64,000 nt of DNA from Agapanthus africanus. Its lineage: Eukaryota; Streptophyta; Magnoliopsida; Asparagales; Amaryllidaceae. A program made the position numbers and the translations under genes. The stretch spans positions 186,885,044 to 186,949,043 of the forward strand of contig CM057344.1 in assembly GCA_030015575.1 (NCBI GenBank), given 5' to 3'. Shown piece by piece: positions 11,669 to 22,049 of this stretch. Under the pieces are notes generated by a model. The model saw nothing but the letters and a program-made list of their open reading frames with translations, was not told the DNA's origin and made no database searches. Numbering within the stretch: position 1 is the stretch's first letter; every line of letters begins with the position of its first letter.

Positions 11669-13795
11669 TATTGGATATAGTGCCCTCAGAGTCAATTATT
11701 GGATCATAGGCACGTGATTGCAATGATTGAGGGAGGACCTATGCCGGTAGGACAGTCTTACTCAAGATGATAGTATACAATCTGGTTTATCTTTATCATC
11801 GTGTACTGTTTTAGGTGACATTACTGATCACTATTGCACGTTGATAGAGCCCTTAGGATTCTTGCTTGACGGCCAGCAGTATGATGGCGATCATATACGT
11901 GGGAGCTGGGGTCTATAAGCATATCCTTAAAAGGTCCCTAGTCGTGGGAGTTTCGAGACAGGGCATCGATACTCCAGAGTAGACTAGTGTATACAGTCGA
12001 GACCCCGACGAGGGCGGTGGCCGGTCTCACAAGCCACTGATGTCAGTTGGTTCACCCTAAGATGTATACAGGTGCTCATTGGATTATGAGTACACTGGAC
12101 AGGACTCGCCGGGAACATGCTAGTTGGTATTATACCTGACGTCAGATAGCAATTCCCTGGTGACATGTGTACAGGTTAGTTCATCGACCTGAGATCGTCA
12201 TTTGTCTCGTGTGAGCTCCCACCATGCTTTGATTACTACCCTACCACGGCTCAAAAGAGTCATGCAAACAAGTTTTAGTTGGGTACAGTCCCGAGCCACA
12301 TGGAGGCAGTGAGCGGATCTGCAGGGGTTCATCTCTCCCGGTATTGGGGGTGAGGTCGCGCTGTGTCTAGGAGAGCCATTATACAAAGTCCTTGGCCAAG
12401 ACGGGAGATTTACTGGTAGGTATTCCATTAGTATCTCAGGGTGTTCTGAGCTACACTCCGACACGACTTGTACCGCTTTTGGGGGTCTGACTTTTACCAA
12501 CCCGCTAGGCCTGCCATGCGATGCTCATAGACGAACGGACCAGACTGTACGGATATTGTCACTGACAGGCTCAGTAGGGTGTCAGGATGAGTTCGCTCAT
12601 CGACGTCCCTTTTGGTCAATACCTGGTAGCCCGTTACGTATGGCTAATACCTCTGACATGCTAGTGGTTAAATCCACAGCCAAACTATTGACGAGTCTTT
12701 AGAGTCCCCCACAGACAGTTTCTCAAGTTTCGGGCGAAACGCTGTAGAGGCCGTATGAATATATGGCAGGGTTCGATTTTATACGTGCGGTATTTCACGG
12801 ATCATGATCGGACGGATAATACTAGCGGGCTTTGGTTTAAGCCAGATCCTAGTATTGTACAGTGTAGATTTTGTCTCATTGCATTTGTATTCGGTCGGAA
12901 TACAAATGCGGGTATGTATATACGGTCGCGGGGTTTTCCTGTAATTTATTACGGGATCAGTTTTTTGAAGTTACCAGTTTCCATTCCGTTTCAGCCAGTT
13001 TTTCTTTCTTCCATGCTTGGCTGAATTTTCCATAGGAGGGGCTAATTTGCAAATGTGCAAATTAGCAATTGTGGAGGGGGTTCTTTGTGTTATGAGGCCT
13101 CATGATGGTTCTTAGCTTTATTTGATTCTTTTTGAATCATTTTCCTTTGCATTAATGAGATGAGAGTTGATTTAGAAATTGATGTGATATAATTTCCTTA
13201 TTATCTTCACTTTTTCTTATGGTTACCACAACTCCTCTTGTGCTCACCCCCCTTTGGTATTTTTTTCCCTCCTCCACATTGAAGGGGCCGGCCACTTCTT
13301 GAGAGAAGGGGGTTCATTTTTGGTGGTGGGGGGAAAATTACTCATCTCATTTTGTTTGCTACATATATTCTTTAACCTCTCTCCAAAGATCATTCTCTCC
13401 TCCACTCTATTATGGCAACTTCCACAACCCCAATTGAGATAAACCATTTTACACTATTCTACAGCAATCTTGGACACGTCGGCTTGCCAATTTCGTGTCC
13501 GAGTTGCCTCGGTCCAGAGGTGGGAGCCCGTAAAAAGATTCGGCGACGTGGTGCCCTTTCCGACGAGGAGATGAAGACCGGAGATTCCGCGAGGAGATCG
13601 GGATGGAGGACAAAGACCGAAGGACACGGATCGCTCGGTATAGTATTCTACCCAATCTCTTGTTTGCTAGCATTAGGTTAATGGCCCGATCCGGGTTTCA
13701 AGTACGCTGTAGCGCCGGTTTAAAAGTTTAAAGAAAAGTTTTGTTTCCGCATTTTGGGCTCGGACAGACGGCCGGGGCGCTGCCGTGCACTTACA
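11669..13795 (+). repeat. C1 3' LTR
   Basis: Same length as the 5' LTR, ending GTGCACTTACA and followed by the TACCT duplication. The terminal TG is mutated to TA, which would hinder any new integration by this copy. Confidence 0.9.
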
Positions 13796-14021
13796 TACCT
13801 CGGGACTGATTCTACCTCAACTGGGTGCGAATAACCCGCAACACCCTTCTGTTGAAGTGCCACTGCGAATCACGCTCCAGGATCGTTTCTATCCCACCCG
13901 CTCCGCACTTCCTATCTGTCTTTCACTTCCGCCGGCAAATGGGGACAATTTCGAAATTAAACCCCACTTCATCAACATGTTGCCCAAATTTCACGGGCTG
14001 GAATCCGAAGATGCCTATATC
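13796..14021 (+). pseudogene. gag: A1 gag, second fragment
   Basis: Continues the gag frame of 3627-3810 after the C1 insertion. It matches A2 Gag residues about 64-128, including LGANNP, FYPTRSALPICLS, ANGDNFEIKPHFINMLPKF and HGLESEDAYI. The match ends abruptly at 14021, where LTR D2 begins. The rest of A1 is not in the window, so a deletion or rearrangement has removed it. Confidence 0.85.
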
Positions 14022-15285
14022 GTCAGCGGTCGATACTTTTCCAGAGGCTTCATATTAACCACCAAGCTTGCTAAAGACGCCCTTCCTAGATTACTCCAGA
14101 AGCTTCCCTACAACAGCCAAGCTTCTTATGCAAGCTTGATAACTACCTTACTCTAGAAGCTTCCCTACAACTACCTAGCTTCTTTGAGAAGATTGACCTA
14201 GCTTCTAGTGGAAGATTGGTGAAGAGCTATATAAAGGGACCTAAGGCTTCATTGAAAAGGTTGTTCGGTATTCATCAAGTTACAGAGCACAAACCAAAAC
14301 CAAATCCAATTCAATTCAATAAAGATCCAAATCAAGATTCGTTGAGAGCAACATCAAGTGAAGACATCGAAGATCCTTTACGCGAAACCGATCATCATCA
14401 AGAGCACGAGATGCACGACAGGTCCAAGTCTCACGAAGATCGAGCGAAGCGAATTTCGACAGAATTAGTTACCTCTTCAAGAGAGCGATCAAGAGCAAAT
14501 CTTGTAACCTCGAATTGATGGAAAGTGTAATTAGACGTCGATTTAATAAAGGTGATCATTTGTTAATTCTAGCTTTCTTTAAATTCTCGTATTATGAAAT
14601 TCCTAATTCTTGATTCTTTTGCTTTCATGATGCGTGAGTGAAATCTCCGCTTGTTAAGGATTCGATTGAATTCGGAAGATCAAATGGTGATGAAATCCTA
14701 AACTAGTCTTAAGTCTTATGAGAATTATGAACTTTAGGAAAAAGAATCGTCAATGACCAAATTGGGAGCGAGATCACCATTTTTGATAATTTCGTTGCAA
14801 TTTGGGATTAAATGATTGATGATTTTCTTTTCTAGAGGCTAGATTTGAATGATGATCAATGAAAAGACAAGGGATGGTGAAGGAGAAACCCTAGTTTCTT
14901 CAAAGGATCCCTAATCTTCATTCATCATCATCATTTTAGCTATAATTCATCAATAGATAAGATAAGTCATTTTTAGAATTCATCATTGCTACGATTTCCT
15001 ATCGAATACTACAAGCTATTCTACATAATCTTGATAACTAAAATTGATTTGGACACTTTCTTGATTTCTAATTCTTGAACATTTTCTTGATTTTCTTGAA
15101 ATGACAACTCAATTAAATCTTGATTCATCTTCTTGAACTTTTCTTTGCTATTTTCTTTCGACTCAACTAAAGCAAGATTGAATAAATACACGAATCTCAG
15201 TGGACGATCTGTTCTCATTAACGAGCTACATCGACACCATTATTTATTGCGGTTATAAATTCTTTGGTTGTGATAACATTTGCAT
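14022..15285 (+). mobile_element. D2: truncated LTR, D family
   Basis: Aligns with D1 from about 2163 to 3295: AGAAG/CTTCC-rich stretch, TATATAAAG (14228-14236), ATTTAATAAAGGTGA poly(A)-like signal, GAGTGAAATCTCCGCTTGTT, GACAAGGGATGGTGA and TCTTTGGTTGTGATAACAT. Both ends are missing relative to D1 and no target duplication is seen. A frame of 100 codons (14216-14518) is not conserved in D1 and is probably not a gene. Confidence 0.75.
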
Positions 15286-16046
15286 CTTCTAAAATATTCT
15301 CGTAACGGATTACGAGAATACCCCTCACCTGTATATACATACCTGTATCCGTATTCCGACCGAATACGAATACGAGAGACTAAAATATTCCGACTCAATA
15401 TAATACTTGGATCCGGCTTAAACCAAAGCCCACCAGTATTACCTGTCCGAAATATGACACGTACACAAATGCACGTGCATGTTCGAACCCTGCCATAAAA
15501 CCATACGGCCTCTACAACGTTTCGCCCGAACTTGGGAAACTATCTGTGGGGGACTCTAAAGACTCATCAGTACCCTGACAGTGGGTTTAACCACAAGCAC
15601 GTCAGCAGCACTAGCTGTGGGTAACGGCTGCCGTTGTACTGACAGAAAAGGAATCCGCGAGCGAACTCATCCTGGAACCCTACTGAGCCTATCAGTGACA
15701 ATATCTGTACAGTCCGGTCCGTTCGTCTATAAGCATCGCATATCGGGCCTAGGGGGCTGGTAATGTCAGACCCCCAATAGCGGTATAAGTCGTGTCGAAG
15801 AGTAGCCCTGAACACCCTGAGAAACTACTGGAATACTTACCAGTAATTCTCACCTGCCTTAGCCAAGGACTTGGTGTAATGGCTCTCCTAGACACAGCAC
15901 GATCTCACCCCCAATACCGGGAGAGACGAATCCCCTGCCGATCCGCTCACTTGCCTCCATGTGGCTCGGGACTGTACCCAACTAAAACCTGTTTGCACGA
16001 CTCCTTTGAGCCGTGGTAGGGTAGTAATCAAAGCACAGTGGGAACT
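15286..16046 (-). mobile_element. C2: copia C-family LTR, minus, part 1
   Basis: Reverse complement of C-family LTR positions about 550-1290. It is broken at 15285/15286 against D2 and interrupted at 16046 by A2. It continues at 41312 after the duplicated GAACT. It includes the conserved LTR core block. Confidence 0.8.
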
Positions 16047-16425
16047 TGTTCATATCATAATATTGCAATTCATAAGCCCCATTTTTATTTCATTTTATAA
16101 GTAAAGAGGTACTCTTGATGCACGTTTGTTGCATGTTACAGGATACAGGCTCTTGGAGCGAAGACAGTGAGAAAAGAAAAAAGATGATACAAAAAGAGAC
16201 TTTTGACCAACAAGTAGACGGATCCTAGTCATGAAGAACAATTTATAATTGTATAAGGCAATGCAGTCCGAAATGTCAAAGTGAACGGTCAAAAGATCCT
16301 TACAAGTTTTTCACCGAAGATCTGGAAAAGACCAAGAAGCCAAACAAAGAAAAATGGTGAAGAATAAACAAGCCCAAATACCCAGCATGAAGACCAGAAA
16401 AGATGGTGAGCTGAGCTCACCAAAG

Positions 16426-16474
16426 GGCCGCGGAACCGCGGCCCAAGGCCCATCATTGCCGCGGTTCCGCGGCC
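16426..16474 (+). promoter_or_regulatory. Twin CCGCGG palindrome, A2 5' LTR
   Basis: Arms CCGCGGAACCGCGG (16426-16443) and CCGCGGTTCCGCGG (16458-16474) are inverted copies of each other with centres 31 bp apart, about 130-170 bp upstream of the TATA-like box. Repeated in the 3' LTR at 40267-40315. Confidence 0.75.
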
Positions 16475-16599
16475 GTATGGAGCCCGTGTCGGTGGAAATT
16501 TCTTCTGTCGGTGTTTCGGTGCAGGTGTTGGGATTTTCAGTGGGCATATCTGTAAAATAGTGTGTGCGAGAGTCTGTAACCCTAGATCCCCTGTTCACT

Positions 16600-16607
16600 T
16601 ATAAATT
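16600..16607 (+). promoter_or_regulatory. TATA-like box, A2 5' LTR
   Basis: TATAAATT, about 45 bp before the TCAATAAAA signal. Same position in A1 (28-35) and in the 3' LTR (40441-40448). Confidence 0.5.
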
Positions 16608-17467
16608 GTACTCACAAATCTGTAAAAAGGATGCCTCTTTGAAAATCAATAAAATTCAGAATTGTTGGGAGAAAAAGAGCATCATTCCTGTAAGTTTCTA
16701 TTTTTAATTCCTGCCTTAGTTATAATTTCATTATTTGCCCTAGATCTATAATTTTATTCTTGCCTTAGATAAGTCATTGCTTGCCTTAGTTAATTATAGT
16801 ACAGAATCTATTAAAACTGCAGTAGGAAATTAATCCAATTTAGATTTAATAATGAACCTCAAATTGATATTGCTGATAAATCCCCTAATGAGCGAGTAGT
16901 TTCCTCGCTTGTTAGGGTTAGGAATAAAGGGAGGGATTGAGAGATGAATATCTCTCAGCTCTTTCAATGCGAATAATTTTCATAAGTAGAACTTCATGCA
17001 CGCATGCATGATCCGCTCCCTACGGCACCCTACCCACGAGGTAACGTGACACCGTAGTATAAAGGACCGGACATGCATGACGTCCATGAAGGTTGTAGCA
17101 ATTAGTAGGAAAGGACGGACAAGGATCAAGAGGAAGAAACTTCGTTTCTTCCCAATCATCCTAATCCCCTTTGCTAATAATTGTTATAACTTCTAAAAAA
17201 GGTTTTAATCTAAAGCATTGAAAGAGGTGTAAATACCCATCTTATCAAACCCTACTTTAAACCTAACCCTAACAAGTTTCTTAACCAGCATACAACTTAG
17301 TTCTTAAAATCATTCAACAAAAGAAACCAAACCACCATCGGAATCAACTCGTAAAAACACAAATCAGAAAATTACACATCTCTATGGATCGACCCGTATT
17401 CACCGGCTAGCTGCAAAGCGACGCCGTTTCTGATTACGGTTAACTTAATATTTTTGAACTAATCAAA

Positions 17468-17485
17468 TGGCGCCGTTTCCGGGGA
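17468..17485 (+). other. A2 primer-binding site (tRNA-Asp type)
   Basis: TGGCGCCGTTTCCGGGGA begins two bases after the LTR. From memory of the family, Athila/Tat elements use an Asp-tRNA site differing at one position (GTTGCC). Confidence 0.85.
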
Positions 17486-18577
17486 TGGCGTAATCTTTCT
17501 TTTGTGTAATTTCGAGTTGATATAAATCTTAAAAGTCATAAAAATCAGAAAATAGAAAAATACGAAAACATTTTAGCGGTTTTTATCTGTTTGAAGGGTT
17601 TTATGGTTTGAATCTTGCAGGAACAGCGAAGGATTGCGAATCTGGAAATTTACAGAGGGCAAAACAGAAGTTGGTACATAAGAACAGAGAGGAATTGCAA
17701 GTACAGAGCAGCACAAATTTTTTCAGAGCCTGATCTGCTCAACTGACCGCGCTTCCGCCGCATAGGAGGGTCCCAGACCACGGTTCCGCCGCACAATTGC
17801 CACGTCATCGCATAAATTTTACATGGTTTGATCCCTCATTCTCCCCTCTGCAACCTCATATATCTCTCTGTAAAAATTTTCTGCAGGAATTCTTTGCGCT
17901 AAAAAATCTTTCTCCCCCTTCTAAATAACAGAATTTTCTGCAGGTTTCTTTGCGCCGCGCTAAAAAATTGATTGCAAGTGAATTTTATTGTTTTGCATAA
18001 TTTAATCGGACTTTAAGGGGCTAATTGACCAAACTCAGATTGGGTGGGGATTTCATCACCCTTCCCAGGACCCCAGAAAACACCTAAAGCATGTGCATTG
18101 ACCACAATTAATTAAAAAAAATATTAGACTCAGACCTAAGGACATCGAGCTCAATAGGAAAAGGACTAGTATAGGCATCGACTGTTTATCCTAACTGACC
18201 TTGCGGTGTCTAGGCTAGTGGTTATTAATTAGGCCCACTGTAGTGGTGGTTCCTTCCCACTTACCTGGCCGTACTTGTCGGTGAAGAGGCGGTTTGAGGT
18301 CCTATTTCTAGCCCTAGTTAGGAGTTGTCTAGCAGACCTAGGTGACCCTAGATCTAGGCCTGATTGTGCATGTGTGGTTGATACATTTGTGTCACGAGTC
18401 CATTTCCAAAAACCTTTTCTGCAAAACTCTCACATAAAAAAAAAGAGAAAAATCTTTTCAAACTTGCAACTTGTCGCTAAGAAAACTTGCAACTCACTTC
18501 CACCACTTCCCTCCACTGACGTTATCTTACCCCCACATTCTATCTTTTTTTTTCTGAATGCACTACCCCTTTAGTGT
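17486..18577 (+). other. A2 untranslated leader
   Basis: Non-coding, homologous to the A1 leader without D1. It has a second twin GC motif (17745-17792) and two TTGCGC stretches, and ends with a T-rich stretch before the gag ATG. Confidence 0.75.
17745..17792 (+). promoter_or_regulatory. Twin GC palindrome, A2 leader
   Basis: Diverged arms CCGCGCTTCCGCCGC (to 17761) and CCACGGTTCCGCCGC (to 17792), TT centres 31 bp apart. CACGTCA follows at 17801-17807, comparable to TGACGTCA after the A1 copy. Confidence 0.6.
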
Positions 18578-20446
18578 ATGTCACTTTGGACTAGGGATAC
18601 TAACGCCCGATTAGTCCGTGTTTCGTTGGTACCGACCGACGAACTCTTCGACACCGAAGTCGACACTCCGTCCACTTTCTTACCTACACCTTCAAATTCT
18701 TCTTTCGAAGGCATGTCGGGATTCAACCCCAACAATACCTTACCGGCGGGAAGGATTCCACCTCCGTTAGGTGCGAATAACCCGAACCAACCGCCTGTTG
18801 AAGCGCCCGCACGAGTTGCGCTCCAGGATCTCTTTTACCCCATCCGCACTTCTTTACCTATCTGTCTATCACCCCCACCGGCAAATGGGGACAATTTTGA
18901 AATAAAACCACATTTCATCAATATGCTGCCAAAATTTCATGGTTTGGAATCTGAAGATGCATATATCTTTATCAATAAATTCCAAAATGTGTGCGCTATG
19001 ATGAAAACAACCCAATTAAGTGATGACGCTATAAGGCTAAGGGTCATTCCTTTCACCTTATGTGACCTAGCCGAGAAGTGGCTATACAGCACCACATCAC
19101 ATTCCATTAGAAATTGGGACGAGTTTGTGAAAGCTTTTCTAAAAAAGTTTTATCCTCATCACAAAACTGCCAGAATCCGCAATGAAATAATTCAATTCTC
19201 ACAACTCCCTTCCGAACCCTTTTGGAAGTGCTTCGAGAGATTCAAGGACCTACTCGTTCAATGCCCTCATCATGGGATCGAAAGTTGGCAACTTTGCCAA
19301 ACGTTATACGAGGGATTGAACTCGGCAACGAAGCAGTTGCTAGAAACCATAAGTCAAGGTCATTTTCTCTCCAAGTCTAGTGACGAAGCATGGCAGTTTC
19401 TTGAGGATCTTAGTGAGCAAACAATTCAGTGGGAGAGTACCAAGACCACCTCATCTTCTTCTAGTGGTCAATCTAGGGCAGGTGTACATCAAGTGGAAAT
19501 GTCAATTGCTATGAAGGCCGAGATGTCTGCTCTTACGAAAAAGCTAGAAGCGATTGAGACCAAAATCTCGTCGTCTTCTCCTGCCCCTATCTTGCCCCCA
19601 CGAACTGTCTGTGCTTGTTGTGCGGATCCATCGCACCTAACCGAAGAGTATCCTTATAATGCATCTACTCAAGGACAGGATCAAGTCAACGCTGCATTTC
19701 AGCAACGACAAAGAAACGATCCTTACTCTTCGACATACAATCCGGGGTGGAGGAGTCACCCAAATTTCGCTTGGAACCAAAATCAACAATTCCAAGGAAA
19801 TAACAATTTTCAAAGACCTCCTCCTCCACAACAACAACAAGCACCTTCACAAACTCAATTTCAACAGCAACCTTTTCAACAGCAACCTTACCCTAATCAG
19901 GTTAACAATTTTGTGCCTAACAATGCTTACCAGCCAAACAATTATGTTCAACCTAATAATGATAAGGTTAGCTCGCTCGAAAGAAGTCTAGATGCATTCC
20001 TTAAGCAATCTACACAGTCTACAGCAAGACTAGAGACTTCTATTCAATCTTTGGTGCAAAATAGTGCCTCACACGATCAAAGTATCAAATCTATTGAGGC
20101 ACAAATTGCACAACTCAATACAGCTTTGAGCGAGTGCGAAAAAGGAAAACTCCCGTCTCAACCACTGCCCAATCCCGGTCACGCACATGCTGCAAATCAA
20201 CAGCAGAATCATAATGTAAATGCGGTTACCACGTTGAGATCGGGAAAAGTGTTGCAAAACAATGTGGGAATTGACAATGACACCCCTGCCGGTGGCCCTT
20301 CTTCATCTTCTTCACTTTCTTCTTTAGAGCCTATTCTCCACCCTTCACACGGCTCCACTTCTTCTAGCTCGAACGGACCAAATTCTCACAACACAAACAC
20401 ATCTACACGGGGTGCCGTTCCAACTCGACAATCTGATCCGCAATAA
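18578..20446 (+). CDS. gag: A2 Gag (Athila-like capsid/nucleocapsid protein)
   Basis: 622 codons, uninterrupted. Gag assembles the cytoplasmic virus-like particle and packages the RNA. The N-terminal acidic/serine region (1-60) is followed by the retrotransposon capsid domain (about 95-275, with FHGLESEDAYIFINKF, WLYSTTSHSI, WDEFVKAFLKKFYP and the QCPHHGI stretch). A coiled-coil-like segment (about 305-325) precedes a zinc knuckle near 344-358, written CACCADPSHLTEEY: CX2CX4HX4Y, with the last cysteine replaced by tyrosine. A Gln/Asn-rich tail with QQQQ and QQQP repeats (about 400-470) and a Ser-rich C-terminus follow. The start is supported by the matching A1 start (MSGWTRDT). Pol follows in another frame. 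Confidence 0.9.
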   Translation: MSLWTRDTNARLVRVSLVPTDELFDTEVDTPSTFLPTPSNSSFEGMSGFNPNNTLPAGRIPPPLGANNPNQPPVEAPARVALQDLFYPIRTSLPICLSPPPANGDNFEIKPHFINMLPKFHGLESEDAYIFINKFQNVCAMMKTTQLSDDAIRLRVIPFTLCDLAEKWLYSTTSHSIRNWDEFVKAFLKKFYPHHKTARIRNEIIQFSQLPSEPFWKCFERFKDLLVQCPHHGIESWQLCQTLYEGLNSATKQLLETISQGHFLSKSSDEAWQFLEDLSEQTIQWESTKTTSSSSSGQSRAGVHQVEMSIAMKAEMSALTKKLEAIETKISSSSPAPILPPRTVCACCADPSHLTEEYPYNASTQGQDQVNAAFQQRQRNDPYSSTYNPGWRSHPNFAWNQNQQFQGNNNFQRPPPPQQQQAPSQTQFQQQPFQQQPYPNQVNNFVPNNAYQPNNYVQPNNDKVSSLERSLDAFLKQSTQSTARLETSIQSLVQNSASHDQSIKSIEAQIAQLNTALSECEKGKLPSQPLPNPGHAHAANQQQNHNVNAVTTLRSGKVLQNNVGIDNDTPAGGPSSSSSLSSLEPILHPSHGSTSSSSNGPNSHNTNTSTRGAVPTRQSDPQ

Positions 20447-20487
20447 TTGGACTCAACCACCTTTCAAAATGTTCCTTTCCTAATCGG

Positions 20488-22049
20488 TTGAGATCCAATA
20501 AACCAACTCCACAGATGGAAAAGATTGTTGAGTTGTTCAAACAGGTTAGCATAAATATCCCTCTTTTGGATGCAATCCAACAAGTTCCTTCATATGCAAA
20601 AATTTTAAAGGACTTATGCACCAAAAAGAGGAAGTCGCAAGTGCCAAAGAAAGTTTTTGTGGCTAGTGCTATTAGTGATGCTCTTGTAAATTCTTTACCC
20701 CCAAAGCAAAAGGACCCCGGTTGTCCTACCATTTCGATAACAATTGGGGACAAGAACATCAATAGAGCACTATTAGATCTTGGTGCGAGTGTCAATTTGC
20801 TACCCTATTCTGTGTATGAGCAATTGGGCGTTGGAGAGCTTAAGCCCACTCACTGTACTCTCCAAATGGCCGACCGGTCAATAACCCATCCTAGGGGAGA
20901 GCTGGAGGATGTGTTAATTAGAGTAGGGGATTTCATTTTCCCCGTTGACTTTATCGTGATGGATACACAACCTGTCGGTAACCCCCGGAACCAAATTCCG
21001 GTAATACTTGGTCGACCATTTCTGGCAACTTCCAACGCAGTAATCAATTGTCGTAATGATTCAATGAACCTATCTTTCGGCAATATGACAATTGAGCTCA
21101 ATATTTTCAAGTTGGGAAGTCGGCCTGCTGAGCCTAATGCTAGCATACTCGATATTTGCTCGATCAATGAGATCGCGGAGGAGGACTGTGAGTTCGAGAA
21201 TTTTTTGTTCGATTACAGCAATGATAACGCCACTAGTGCGTTCCTCCTAGAATCCGACACAGCTTTCACGGCGGATAACGATTTTGAGTGTTTTACCTTC
21301 GTTGACGACTTTGAAGACTCATCACCTGAATTGGAGTCTTTTGCTTTTTCGGATGAGTTAATTGAACCATCCGACTCTGTTGCGTACACTCGATTCGAAC
21401 CTTTGATGGAATCCTTCGAGTTTGAAACAGTTACCCCATTATTACCATCTATTGTTTCACCTCCTAAACTCGAATTGAAGCTTTTGCCGTCGCACCTAAA
21501 ATATGCTTATCTAGGTGATAATGAGACCTTACCCGTCATTATATTAGCCTCTCTAGCTCTTGAGCAAGAGAAGGCTCTTTTGATGGTCTTACATAATAAT
21601 CGGCAAGCTTTCGGCTGGTCTATGGCAGACATTAAGGGGATTAGTCCCCTCATAGTCGAACATCATATACACTTAATGGATGATGCCAAGCCGGCACAGG
21701 ATCCACAAAGACGCCTCAACCCCATCATGAAAGAGGCTGTTAAGAAGGAGATTGTCAAGTGTCTGGATAGTGGTATCATTTACCCTATCTCGGATAGCCA
21801 ATGGGTTAGCCCAATCCACGTTGTGCCAAAGAAATCGGGCATTACGGTCATTACCAATGAGGCAAATGAGTTAATTCCCACTCGCACCCAAACGGGGCGG
21901 CGAGTCTGTATAGACTATAGGAAACTCAATGCCGCAACAAGGAAAGATCACTTTCTTTTACCTTTCATTGACCAAATGCTCGAGCGATTAGCAGGGCACG
22001 AGTTCTATTGCTTTCTAGATGGCTATTCCGGTTACAACCAAGTCCCCAT
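20488..22049 (+). pseudogene. pol: A2 Pol, part 1: protease and start of reverse transcriptase
   Basis: The open frame from about 20470 lies in a different frame from gag; the track begins at a TTG (20488), but homology (PFPNRL) starts slightly earlier, so the true start or frameshift site is unclear. It contains the NIPLLDAIQQVPSYAKILKDL block typical of Athila, the protease active site as LLDLGASVNLLP, the GRPFLATSNAVI flap-like region, an acidic linker, then RT blocks (KEIVKCLDSGIIYPISDSQW, HVVPKKSG, CIDYRKLN, FLDGYSGYNQ). B1 interrupts it at CCCAT (22045-22049); the frame resumes unchanged at 34702. Split, so non-functional. Confidence 0.88.

Larger units (their letters stand above)
3811..13795 (+). 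mobile_element. C1: complete but decayed copia LTR retrotransposon
   Basis: Two LTRs of equal length (2127 bp; 3811-5937 and 11669-13795) enclose a 5.7-kb internal region. Five-base duplications TACCT lie at 3806-3810 and 13796-13800. A Met-type primer site follows the left LTR and a purine tract precedes the right one. I count by eye roughly 90-100 LTR differences (about 4-5%). The right LTR starts TATTGG instead of TGTTGG. The internal region has a 2.3-kb leader without gag, then heavily broken copia pol traces in the plus sense. It lies inside the A1 gag frame. Confidence 0.9.
16047..17465 (+). repeat. A2 5' LTR
   Basis: Contains a twin CCGCGG palindrome (16426-16474), TATAAATT (16600-16607), TCAATAAAATTCAG (poly(A)-like, near 16647) and the hairpin AGCGAG/CTCGCT (16891-16909). 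Confidence 0.93.

Noticed and set aside
13785-14156. A 123-codon frame taken as one gene
   Set aside because: It fuses the end of the C1 LTR, the A1 gag fragment (13796-14021) and the start of D2.
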